Assembly: GCA_039177555.1 (NCBI GenBank)
Contig: JBCDFV010000002.1
Coordinates: forward strand, 147,897 to 211,896
Direction: 5' to 3'
Length of the DNA stretch: 64,000 nucleotides
Origin: JANQGH01 sp039177555
Lineage (GTDB): Bacteria; Pseudomonadota; Alphaproteobacteria; DSM-16000; Inquilinaceae
Shown here: piece after piece, positions 17,334 through 24,940 of the stretch
Numbering within the stretch: position 1 is the first letter of the stretch
How the letters are laid out: every line of letters starts with the position of its first letter
Made by a program: the position numbers and the translations under genes
Notes under the pieces: model-generated
The model's database searches: none
Seen by the model: the letters and a program-made list of their open reading frames with translations, nothing else
Told to the model about the DNA's origin: nothing

Positions 17334-18187
17334 TCGTGCCGTCTGCGTTAGCACCCAGCCACGAGGGAGTGGATCCGAACGTGTCGCCGAATTCGAGCCA
17401 GGTCAGTTCAAGCCGGGAGGGCGATCCCGTCCTTCGGGTCAGGAATGTCAGCAAGCGGTTCGGCGCGGTGACCGCTCTGGACGGCGTCTCGATCGACTTC
17501 CATATCGGCGAGACGGTAGGGGTTGTCGGCGACAATGGCGCCGGCAAGTCGACGCTCCTCAAGGTCATGACCGGGGTGCATCAGCCCGACGGCGGATCCC
17601 TGGAGGTCGAAGGCAAGGACGTCACCTTCGACGCTCCAGGGGTTGCCCGCGCCAATGGCATCGAGGCCGTCTATCAGGATTTGGCCCTGGTGGACGACAT
17701 GAACGTCGCGGAGAACATGTTTCTGGGGCGCGAAATCAGGGCGGGCGGTATCGGCCGCACGCTCGGCATCGTCAATCGCAAGGCGATGCGCCGGCAGGCG
17801 GCTGATGCGATCGCGAACCTGCGCGTGCCCATCCCGCATATCGACGAGACGCTGGTTCGACGCATGTCCGGCGGCCAGCGTCAAGGTGTGGCGATCGCAC
17901 GGTCGATCATGTGGGGGCGCAAGGTCCTGCTGCTGGACGAGCCGACGGCGGCGCTCGGCGTCAAGCAGCAGGACGAGGTCGAGCGCATGATCCAGGAACT
18001 GCGCGGCAAGAGCCTGGCCATGATGATCATTGCGCACAACATGCCCCTCGTCTTCCGTCTGACCGATCGGATCATCGTGCTTCGTCATGGCCGGGTCGTG
18101 GCCGCACTGGTCAAGGCGGAGACCTCGCCGGAAGAGGTCGTGACCTACATAACCGGCGCCAAGACGCCGGTCAGCGCCGCGTCGTGA
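17315..18187 (+). CDS. Sugar ABC importer ATPase, single-domain (FrcA type)
   Basis: A 290-residue protein with one ATPase domain, unlike the double-domain RbsA/XylG type. Walker A is GDNGAGKSTLLKVM, the signature is MSGGQRQGVAIARSI, Walker B is VLLLDEPTAALG and the switch histidine is in MIIAHNM. The first 36 residues are unlike the family, so a later start such as GTG 17381 (VSPNSS) is possible. Single-domain ATPases of this type serve the Frc fructose importer, which suggests a homodimer here. Confidence 0.88.
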   Translation: MAAGRLIVPSALAPSHEGVDPNVSPNSSQVSSSREGDPVLRVRNVSKRFGAVTALDGVSIDFHIGETVGVVGDNGAGKSTLLKVMTGVHQPDGGSLEVEGKDVTFDAPGVARANGIEAVYQDLALVDDMNVAENMFLGREIRAGGIGRTLGIVNRKAMRRQAADAIANLRVPIPHIDETLVRRMSGGQRQGVAIARSIMWGRKVLLLDEPTAALGVKQQDEVERMIQELRGKSLAMMIIAHNMPLVFRLTDRIIVLRHGRVVAALVKAETSPEEVVTYITGAKTPVSAAS

Positions 18188-18221
18188 ACCGGCACATGTT
18201 CCGCCGGCCTGACGCGCCGCC

Positions 18222-19700
18222 ATGACCGGACGACTTGTCGCCGGCGTCGACTGTTCCACCCAGGCCACCAAGGTGGTCGTTGTCGATGTCGATCAAGGCG
18301 ACAGGGTCGCCGAGGGACGTGCCGCCCACCAGGTGTTGCGCCAGGGCGCGATCAGCGAAACGGACCCGGACCATTGGTGGCGGGCGCTGGCGGCGGCCTT
18401 ATCGTCGACGGGCCTGGCCGACCGGGTGGATGCCGTTTCGATCGCCGCACAGCAGCTGGGCCTGGTGACCCTCGATGCCGACCATCGTCCGCTGCGGCCG
18501 GCCGTATTGTGGGACGACACGCGGTCCGCGTATGCCGCCGAAAGGCTGCAGACCGCGCTCGGCGGGCGGCAGGCTTGGGCCCGGCATGTGGGAACCCAGC
18601 CCGTGGCCGGCCTCACCGTTGCCTCCTGGGTCTGGCTGCGCGAGGCCGAACCGGAGACGGCAGGCCGGACGGCCCATGTCAGACTGCCTCATGACTTCCT
18701 GACCGAAAGGCTGACCGGCAACGGCGTGACCGACCGCGGCGATGCCTCCGGCACCGGCTGGTGGTCCAGCAGGCGGGAAGCCTATGTGCCGGAAGTTCTC
18801 GACCTGCCCATCGTCGACCTGAAGCCGTCGATGTTGCCGCGCGTTCTTGCCGCCGACGAGGTTGCCGGACAGGTCACGCCGATGGCCGCGCAATGGACCG
18901 GTCTGCGTGCCGGGATTCCCGTGGCCTGCGGCACGGGCGACAACATGTCGGCCGCCTTGGCCCTTGCCATCGAGCCGGGCGAACCTGTGATCAGCCTCGG
19001 CACGTCCGGGACCGCCTACATGCGCGCGGACAGGGCGCCGGCCGACCCGACCGGACAGGTGTTCGCCGACGCCTCGGCGAGCGGCGATCATCTGCCGTTG
19101 ACCTGCACGCTGAACGCCACCCTCGCCGTCGACAATATGGCCCGCCTCCTGAGCCTGGCACGTGATGCCGTTGCCGAACGCACCGATGTCGTGGTCATGC
19201 CCTATCTCAGCGGCGAAAGGCTGCCCGACTATCCGTTGGCGCGGGGCAGCATCTTGGGCATTGATCACGCGACGTCCGGCGGCGAGGTTCTGCTCGCGGC
19301 TTACGAAGGCGTCGCCTATTCGCTGGTCCGTTCGCTCGACGTCCTGGCGGCGCAAACGTCGCCAATTGCGCCCGACGCCCCGATCCTGTTGATCGGCGGC
19401 GGCGCGCGGAGCCGAATCTGGCAGGACACGGTCGCGCGGCTGTCCGGCCGCGCGCTGGTGATCCCCGGGGCCGACGAATTGGTGGCCTGGGGCGCGGCGG
19501 CGCAGGCGGCGGGACTCTTGGCCGGGCAGCCGGCGGTGGATGTCGCCCGCCGCTGGAATGTCGCCAAGGGGGCCGTTGTCCAGGCGCGCGCGGTCGATCA
19601 GACGGCGCTCGACCGCATCGCGCGCGTGCGCCACGCGGCCGACGCGCTGAACACGGCAGATTTCTTCGCCTCATCGGATACCGCGCCGGAGGCTCCATGA
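18222..19700 (+). CDS. FGGY-family carbohydrate kinase (xylulokinase-like)
   Basis: A 492-residue sugar kinase. The N-terminal ATPase fold reads VAGVDCSTQATKVVVVD and the second domain holds GTGDNMSAALAL, ISLGTSGTAYM and LIGGGARSRIWQDTVARL. Overall it looks most like xylulokinase, phosphorylating a ketopentose or related ketose at the terminal hydroxyl. In this operon it should phosphorylate the sugar brought in unphosphorylated by the ABC importer. Its stop overlaps the start of the M42 gene by 4 bases. The exact sugar is unknown; neighbours favour a rare ketose, not D-xylulose from xylose, as no xylose isomerase is present. Confidence 0.86.
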   Translation: MTGRLVAGVDCSTQATKVVVVDVDQGDRVAEGRAAHQVLRQGAISETDPDHWWRALAAALSSTGLADRVDAVSIAAQQLGLVTLDADHRPLRPAVLWDDTRSAYAAERLQTALGGRQAWARHVGTQPVAGLTVASWVWLREAEPETAGRTAHVRLPHDFLTERLTGNGVTDRGDASGTGWWSSRREAYVPEVLDLPIVDLKPSMLPRVLAADEVAGQVTPMAAQWTGLRAGIPVACGTGDNMSAALALAIEPGEPVISLGTSGTAYMRADRAPADPTGQVFADASASGDHLPLTCTLNATLAVDNMARLLSLARDAVAERTDVVVMPYLSGERLPDYPLARGSILGIDHATSGGEVLLAAYEGVAYSLVRSLDVLAAQTSPIAPDAPILLIGGGARSRIWQDTVARLSGRALVIPGADELVAWGAAAQAAGLLAGQPAVDVARRWNVAKGAVVQARAVDQTALDRIARVRHAADALNTADFFASSDTAPEAP

Positions 19701-20767
19701 TGACCGGATTGATCGACGACATTCTCCGACTCACCGCGATACCCGCGCCATCGGGACGGGAAGGCGCGATCGCCCAGGTTATGCGCGAGCGTTGGCAGGC
19801 CTTCGGGGGGGTGAACGAAGATCGTCTCGGCAATCTCAGCCTAACCGTCGGGGAAGGCGATCCGCATGTCGCCTTTGTTGCCCATCTCGACGAGGTCGGT
19901 TTTGTGATCCGAACCATCGACGAGGCGGGTTTCATCGGCCTTAATCGCCTGGGCGGCATACCCGAACGCGTCCTTGCCGGTCAGCGCATCCTGCTGCTGG
20001 GGGCCGACGGCCCGGTCACCGGCGTGTTCGCCACCTACCCCCACCACTTCACGCCGGATGGCGAGAAGTACCGGGTACGGCCGATCGGTGACGTCTGGGT
20101 CGATATCGGCGCAGCCGACAAGCAGGCCGTGACGGATGAGTTCGGTCTGAGGGTGGGCGATTTCGGTGTCTACGAGCGCCACGCGCATGTTGCCGGGGAT
20201 CGGGTTTTCGCCAACGCCCTGGACGATCGTCTTGGCCTGGCGGCGCTGTCCGGCCTGCTGGACCGCTTGGGGACACCGGCCACCGGCAGAGTCTCAGTCA
20301 TCGCCAGCGTCCAGGAGGAATTCAGCATCCGCGCCCTGGTGCCGACCGTGCGGCGCCTGGATCCCGACGCGCTGGTGGTGGTCGATGTCAGCCCGGCGAC
20401 CGACACGCCGGAAATGGCCGGCCACAGCGATATCGCGCTTGGCGCCGGTCCGGTCATGAATCTGCACAGTTTTCACGGCCGCGGCACGCTTGGCGGGGTT
20501 TTGCCGCCGGAATGGATCGTGGCGGCGACGGAGGCCAGCGCCGCCGCCGCCGACATACCGCTGCAGCGCGCCAGCGTGGTCGGGGTGATCACCGACGGTG
20601 CCTTCGCGCTGCACCTCAATGACGGCATTCCGACGATCGAGGTCGGCGTCGCGGTCCGCTACACCCATTGCCCGGTCGAGGTCTGTTCCGTACGTGATCT
20701 GGAATGGCTGATGGATCTGCTGGTCGGCATGAGCGGCGAGATCGCCGGCGCCGTGCCATGGCGATGA
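19697..20767 (+). CDS. M42-family metallopeptidase-like protein (SgcX/FrvX-like)
   Basis: A 356-residue M42 protein, a family of two-metal aminopeptidases that also includes E. coli SgcX and FrvX of sugar operons. Candidate metal ligands are His in AHLDEVGF, Asp in NALDDRLG, the Glu pair in VQEEFSIR, Asp in VVDVSPATD and His in YTHCPVEV, so the metal site looks intact. Translation is coupled to the kinase gene (ATGATGA). Why a peptidase fold sits in carbohydrate operons is not known; it may act on a sugar-amino conjugate. Confidence 0.87.
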   Translation: MMTGLIDDILRLTAIPAPSGREGAIAQVMRERWQAFGGVNEDRLGNLSLTVGEGDPHVAFVAHLDEVGFVIRTIDEAGFIGLNRLGGIPERVLAGQRILLLGADGPVTGVFATYPHHFTPDGEKYRVRPIGDVWVDIGAADKQAVTDEFGLRVGDFGVYERHAHVAGDRVFANALDDRLGLAALSGLLDRLGTPATGRVSVIASVQEEFSIRALVPTVRRLDPDALVVVDVSPATDTPEMAGHSDIALGAGPVMNLHSFHGRGTLGGVLPPEWIVAATEASAAAADIPLQRASVVGVITDGAFALHLNDGIPTIEVGVAVRYTHCPVEVCSVRDLEWLMDLLVGMSGEIAGAVPWR

Positions 20768-21441
20768 ACCGCCGCCCAAATCGGCAGGCGATCATGGCAT
20801 CGGTGCTGACCGCCGATCTTGCAGCCCTGGGCGATCAGTGCCGACGCTTGGAGATGGCCGGCGTCGACGGTATCCACTGGGATGTGATGGATGGTCTGGC
20901 GGTGCCGTCGCTGTCGTTCGGGCCGGATGTCATCGCCGCGTGCCGGGGTCACACCGCCCTACCGTTCGAGGCCCATTTGATGACCAATCAACCGGACGGG
21001 CTGGTCGATCAAGTGGCCGAGGCCGGATGCCAAACGGTGATCGTGCATCCCGATTGGCTGCAGAACCCACGGCGAACGCTGCAGGGCATCCAGGAACGCG
21101 GACTGTCAGCCGGTGTCGCGTTGTCGCCGGGCAGCCCCGTTGACCTGGCGCGTTGGCACTTGGACATCGTAGACCTGGTTCTTGTTATGACCGTGGAGCC
21201 GGGCTATGGCGGTCAGCAGCGGATCGCGCTGATGACCGACAAGGTCCGCGAGGCTTCGCTGTTGGTTGAACGCCAAGATCGGCGCATCGAGATCGAGGTG
21301 GATGGTGGGATCCGGCCGGACAATATCTCTGAGGTCTTCGCAGCGGGCGCCGGGCGTTGCGTGGTCGGCAGTGCTCTTTGGGAGGCCGCGACGTTCGAGG
21401 CCGCGGTGGCAAGCCTGCGCAGGGCTGCGGCGTCACCCTGA
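20758..21441 (+). CDS. Ribulose-phosphate 3-epimerase family protein (SgcE-like)
   Basis: A 227-residue TIM-barrel epimerase. Motifs: SVLTADLAALG at the first strand, the metal and catalytic HWDVMDG, FEAHLMT, VMTVEPGYGGQ (phosphate loop) and IEVDGGI with the second catalytic Asp. All metal-binding His/Asp residues of Rpe appear present. Start 20758 overlaps the M42 gene by 10 bases; ATG 20764 is equally plausible. As a second Rpe-like enzyme in a sugar operon it would epimerise the kinase product, like SgcE, AlsE or UlaE-type enzymes. Confidence 0.88.
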   Translation: MAMNRRPNRQAIMASVLTADLAALGDQCRRLEMAGVDGIHWDVMDGLAVPSLSFGPDVIAACRGHTALPFEAHLMTNQPDGLVDQVAEAGCQTVIVHPDWLQNPRRTLQGIQERGLSAGVALSPGSPVDLARWHLDIVDLVLVMTVEPGYGGQQRIALMTDKVREASLLVERQDRRIEIEVDGGIRPDNISEVFAAGAGRCVVGSALWEAATFEAAVASLRRAAASP

Positions 21442-21529
21442 ATGAACACCGGTGAATGAACGGCCGCGACGCCGGCGAAAGGCTGCGTCGTCGGCGATAG
21501 AGCGATGATGATGAAAAGAGGGTAGACAG

Positions 21530-22333
21530 ATGAACTGGATCCGTCAGGTATTTGGGGGGACCGTGCCCGTTATCGGCATGCTCCATCTGCGTGCCCTTCC
21601 CGGTGACCCCGGCTATGATGAGGAAGGTGGGCTGGCCGACGTGATCGACTGGGCACGCAAGGATCTCGACGCCCTTCAGGCAGGCGGGGTCGACGCCGTG
21701 ATGATCTCCAACGAATTCAGCCTGCCCTACCTCACCAGCACCGAGCCGATCACCGCCATTTGCATGGCACGGATCGTCGGCGAACTGCGTTCGAGGATCG
21801 ATCGGCCTTTCGGCGTGAATGTGCTGTGGGACGGCAAGGCGTCAGTCGATCTGGCGGCCGCCACCGGAGCGGCGTTCGTGCGCGAGATTTTCACCGGCGT
21901 CTACGCCAGCGATTTTGGCCTCTGGAATACGCAGGTAGGCGCCACCGCACGCCACCGGACCCGTGTTTCGGCAAGCGGTGTTCGTCTCCTGTTTAACGTG
22001 GTTCCGGAGGCGGCGTCCTATCTGGGCGGGCGACAGCTTGCCGATATCGTGCGCTCGACCGTGTTCAATGCGAGGCCCGACGGCATTTGCGTGTCCGGCT
22101 TGACGGCAGGGGCCGTGACGGATTCGTCAGCATTGAAGATCGTGAAGGAAGCGGCGCCCACCACGCCTGTTTTCGTCAATACCGGTGTCAACGACCGGAA
22201 TGTGCGCGAGCAGCTAAGCATCGCCGATGGCGCGGTCGTGGGCACCTTCTTCAAACATGACGGCGTGTTCGAGAACCCGGTCGATCCGGAGCGTGTCAAA
22301 GCCCTTATGACGATCGTGAAATCAATGCGGTAA
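21530..22333 (+). CDS. BtpA/SgcQ-family TIM-barrel protein
   Basis: A 267-residue BtpA-family protein. Characteristic parts are PVIGMLHLRALPGDPGY, the segment GVDAVMISNEFSLPY, GVNVLWDGKASVDLAAATGA, RVSASGVRLLFNV and VGTFFKHDGVFENPVDPERV. The family is named for a cyanobacterial protein needed for photosystem I build-up, and E. coli SgcQ belongs to it, but no reaction is established. It follows the epimerase gene by 88 bases with GAGGGTAGA upstream of the ATG and is the last gene of the operon. A phospho-sugar aldolase or isomerase role is plausible. Confidence 0.87.
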   Translation: MNWIRQVFGGTVPVIGMLHLRALPGDPGYDEEGGLADVIDWARKDLDALQAGGVDAVMISNEFSLPYLTSTEPITAICMARIVGELRSRIDRPFGVNVLWDGKASVDLAAATGAAFVREIFTGVYASDFGLWNTQVGATARHRTRVSASGVRLLFNVVPEAASYLGGRQLADIVRSTVFNARPDGICVSGLTAGAVTDSSALKIVKEAAPTTPVFVNTGVNDRNVREQLSIADGAVVGTFFKHDGVFENPVDPERVKALMTIVKSMR

Positions 22334-22484
22334 ACCAGGCGCCGCAGTCTGGTTCCACAGAACCGACAGCGCTGCTCGGCCCAGGCGCGGCACATGCAAG
22401 GCCACCAATCCGTTGCGGTATCTGGAGTGAGGGATACCGTTCGTGCCCGCGCCAGCCGACCAGCGACCGGCGCGGGACCGTTTG

Positions 22485-23408
22485 CTAGGGTGCGGTCATG
22501 CGCGCGTAGTCGCCGCGCGTGCGCAAGGTGAAGGTTACCGGCGCGTCGGTTCGGTTGCGCCAGAACCAGCCATGATTGCCGTCGAAGGCTGCGACAAGTT
22601 CTCCGGACTGGCCGGGCACGCCGCGCCCCTGCTCGTAGGTGATGCGTCGGTCGCCGCCATCGCCATGGGTGTCATGGTTCAGGATCGACCCGTTGGCTGT
22701 CCATTCGAACGCGGCGATGGCGCCTTCCGTCATCACCAGCTTGATTTCGATGCCTTCGGTCGGGGCGAGGGTATAGCTCACCTCGTCGCGCCATTCGGGC
22801 GGCGCGGGTTCCGGTGCCGGGGTCGCCACCGGGGGCGTCGGCGTATCTTCCGTTGATGCCGCCGTTTCAGCGGGTGGCGCGATCGCTTCGGAAGGCGCCA
22901 CCGCGTCCGCCGTCAGGGCAGGCAGCGGTGCGATGCCCAGCACGGTGGTGATGCTTGCAAGCTGCGCCTCCAACCTGTCGAGCCTGACGATCAGAGCGGG
23001 GTCGGCGGAGACCCGGTCGGCGGCCGCCTGGGCGGCGAGAACGGCGTCTTCCTCCGCCGCCTCGGCGTAGAGCTGCTGCTTGATCTCGCCCATCTGGGTC
23101 AGCCCTATGACGCGGCCCAGCCCCGTCGGGTCGAAGCCGTATTCGGCGGGCAGCCAGAACACGATCAGAATGGCCAAAGCGGCGGCCAGGGAGCCGAGTG
23201 TCGCCCGCACAAGGCCGCCGGATGTCGCCTCGACGCCCTCGATATGGCCGGCGGATGGCGGCGCGGGCTGGGTTTGCTGGTGTGAATAGGGCTGGGCATA
23301 GGGCTGGTGCTGGGGGTCGGTCGCATAGCGGCGGTCGGCCTGCAGTGGCGGCAGGTCTTCGCCAGCGTCGTCATAAGGGCCGCGGCCATCATAGGGGTGG
23401 TTGGTCAT
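22485..23408 (-). CDS. Transmembrane anchor protein of the HupE-like metal cluster
   Basis: A 307-residue protein: a glutamine/tyrosine/proline-rich cytoplasmic N-terminus to about residue 65, one membrane helix at about 68-86, a coiled-coil-prone region to about 145, a proline/alanine/threonine-rich linker, and a C-terminal beta-rich domain with HDTHGDGGDR and NHGWFWRNRTDAPVTFTLRTRG. Proteins of this design are found next to HupE/UreJ-type permeases and are often annotated only as transmembrane anchor proteins. It starts 20 bases after the permease gene. A metal-binding extracytoplasmic role is inferred. Confidence 0.78.
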   Translation of the reverse strand: MTNHPYDGRGPYDDAGEDLPPLQADRRYATDPQHQPYAQPYSHQQTQPAPPSAGHIEGVEATSGGLVRATLGSLAAALAILIVFWLPAEYGFDPTGLGRVIGLTQMGEIKQQLYAEAAEEDAVLAAQAAADRVSADPALIVRLDRLEAQLASITTVLGIAPLPALTADAVAPSEAIAPPAETAASTEDTPTPPVATPAPEPAPPEWRDEVSYTLAPTEGIEIKLVMTEGAIAAFEWTANGSILNHDTHGDGGDRRITYEQGRGVPGQSGELVAAFDGNHGWFWRNRTDAPVTFTLRTRGDYARMTAP

Positions 23409-23428
23409 GTCTAAAGGTCTCCCGCCGC

Positions 23429-24160
23429 TCAAGCGGCCACGAAATAGCCGGTGATCTGAAAGCCCATCAGGGCGAAACCGGCGGTCATCATCAGGACGTT
23501 CGCGGCATAGGCCTGCCGCGCGAAGGACGGCGTCGCGCGCCAATAGCGCATCACCACCAGGATCGCCGCCAGCGCCAGAAGCTGGCCCACCTCGACGCCG
23601 ACATTGAAGGCGATCAGGTTCGGCCACAGCCCGTCGGGCGAAATGTCATAGTCGATCAGCCTGGAGGCCAGGCCGAAGCCGTGCAGAAAGCCGAAGAACA
23701 GGGTGGCGACCTTGGTCGAGGGCTGGAACCCGAACCAGAGCCGGAACGCGCCGAGATTGTCGAGCGCCTTGTAGACCACCGAAAAGCCGATGATGGCGTC
23801 GATGACATAGCTGGAGATGCCGAAGTCGAACCAGACGCCCAGCAGCATGGTGGTCGAATGTCCGATGGCGAACAGCGAGACGTAAGCCGCGATGTGTCTC
23901 ATCCCGTAAAGGAAGAAGATCACGCCGAAGAGGAACAGAAGATGGTCGTAGCCGGTCACCATGTGCTTGGCGCCGAGATAGAGGAACGGGAGGAGGTGCA
24001 CGCCGGTGACCTCCTGGATGTAGCCTTTGTCGCCGAGCGTCACGGCATGGGCGAGCGCCGTCTCGACCCAGGCGAGAGAGAGCGCGGCGGCGAGCAGGAG
24101 CATGGCGGCGCGGCGCGCGCAAGGCCCCCGCCCGCGCGACGCGGCCGGTAGAAATGTCAT
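23429..24160 (-). CDS. HupE/UreJ-type metal permease
   Basis: A 243-residue membrane protein. A signal-like N-terminus ending ETALAHA is followed by VTGVHLLPFLYLGAKHMVTGYDHLLFL in parts, whose HxxxGYDH pattern is typical of the HupE/UreJ_2 family, and then five to six more helices with FAIGHSTT and FGFLHGFGLA. HupE/UreJ proteins move nickel or cobalt. A start at the internal ATG 24103 (MLLLAAALS) would give a shorter signal. Neighbours are the anchor protein, a His-rich protein and a nickel-type sensor. Confidence 0.86.
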   Translation of the reverse strand: MTFLPAASRGRGPCARRAAMLLLAAALSLAWVETALAHAVTLGDKGYIQEVTGVHLLPFLYLGAKHMVTGYDHLLFLFGVIFFLYGMRHIAAYVSLFAIGHSTTMLLGVWFDFGISSYVIDAIIGFSVVYKALDNLGAFRLWFGFQPSTKVATLFFGFLHGFGLASRLIDYDISPDGLWPNLIAFNVGVEVGQLLALAAILVVMRYWRATPSFARQAYAANVLMMTAGFALMGFQITGYFVAA

Positions 24161-24222
24161 GGAACGATCCTTGTCCGAACAGTCTGGTGAAGCGCCTTGT
24201 GCGGCGCTCTCTAAGGTCCTGT

Positions 24223-24639
24223 TCAGACGGATCGGGGCGGTCGCATCGGCCCTTCGAAGGTCAGGTGTCGAAAGATGTCGCCAAACGCGCCCGGCCCCTT
24301 GTCGGCACGCGGTGTGGGCGCGTTCGTCGGTTGGCAGGTCAAGGCGTGGAGCGGGTGATCGTGATCCGTCGCGTTATGTCCGCCGACCAAGCCGCCCGGA
24401 CGATCGTCTTCCCCATCGCCATGGGTATGGCCGTGATTGTGATCGTGGCCGCCAACGTCATCGGCGATCTCCGCCGTCATCGAGGCGGCGCCCGCTTGGG
24501 CCACGGGACCATGGGTCAGGAGGACGACGAGCGGGGCGACGAGCAGCGCGAGGGCGATCGTGAGGGCAATCATGCCGCGGGCCGCGTGCCCGGTCCGGTG
24601 ATGGCGGGGCGTCTCGCCCATGTACTGCCTTCGCTTCAC
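24223..24639 (-). CDS. His-rich membrane-anchored metal-binding protein
   Basis: A 138-residue protein with one hydrophobic segment at about residues 23-45 and a histidine/aspartate-rich stretch (GGHDHNHGHTHGDGEDD and GGHNATDHDHPLH). The histidines suggest binding of nickel, cobalt, copper or zinc outside the membrane. It is divergent from the metal sensor gene, with the sensor's likely operator between them. A C-terminal CQPTN motif resembles small periplasmic proteins of unknown function. No family is recognised. Confidence 0.75.
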   Translation of the reverse strand: MKRRQYMGETPRHHRTGHAARGMIALTIALALLVAPLVVLLTHGPVAQAGAASMTAEIADDVGGHDHNHGHTHGDGEDDRPGGLVGGHNATDHDHPLHALTCQPTNAPTPRADKGPGAFGDIFRHLTFEGPMRPPRSV

Positions 24640-24647
24640 GTTGCTTT

Positions 24648-24664
24648 ATCCCCCCCTGGGGGAT
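24648..24664. promoter_or_regulatory. Candidate CsoR/RcnR-type operator
   Basis: The near-palindrome ATCCCCCCCTGGGGGAT lies 11 bases before the sensor start codon and 8 bases before the divergent His-rich gene. C- and G-tracts flanked by A/T are the binding pattern of the RcnR/CsoR family, so the sensor probably represses both directions from here. Confidence 0.7.
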
Positions 24665-24675
24665 ATCTTGTGTTT

Positions 24676-24933
24676 ATGACAGATCTTCATCGGCACGCAA
24701 CCCATCCCGGTATCGTGAAGCGGCTGAAGCGCGCGGACGGCCATCTGCGCCATGTCGTCGAAATGATCGAGCAGGGCCGGGCCTGCACCGACATCGCGGT
24801 GCAGCTCCAGGCCGTGGAAAAGGCGGTGACCGCCGCCAAGCGCACGCTGATTCACGATCATATCGACCACTGCCTCGGCGCCGGCGGAGAGACCGATCTC
24901 GCCGAGATGAAGGCGCTGGCCAAACTGCTTTAG
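24676..24933 (+). CDS. Nickel/cobalt-responsive CsoR/RcnR-family repressor (InrS/DmeR-like)
   Basis: An 85-residue all-helical repressor that releases DNA when it binds metal. Counting from the ATG, candidate ligands are His5, Cys37, His62 and Cys66. Their spacing (32, 25, 4) corresponds to the four-site fingerprint of the family and gives H-C-H-C, the pattern of nickel-sensing InrS and of DmeR, rather than the H-C-H-H of RcnR. The frame is open upstream but homology begins at 24676. The MFS exporter gene starts 7 bases after its stop, so the two are co-transcribed. Confidence 0.88.
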   Translation: MTDLHRHATHPGIVKRLKRADGHLRHVVEMIEQGRACTDIAVQLQAVEKAVTAAKRTLIHDHIDHCLGAGGETDLAEMKALAKLL

Positions 24934-24940
24934 CCCGCCC

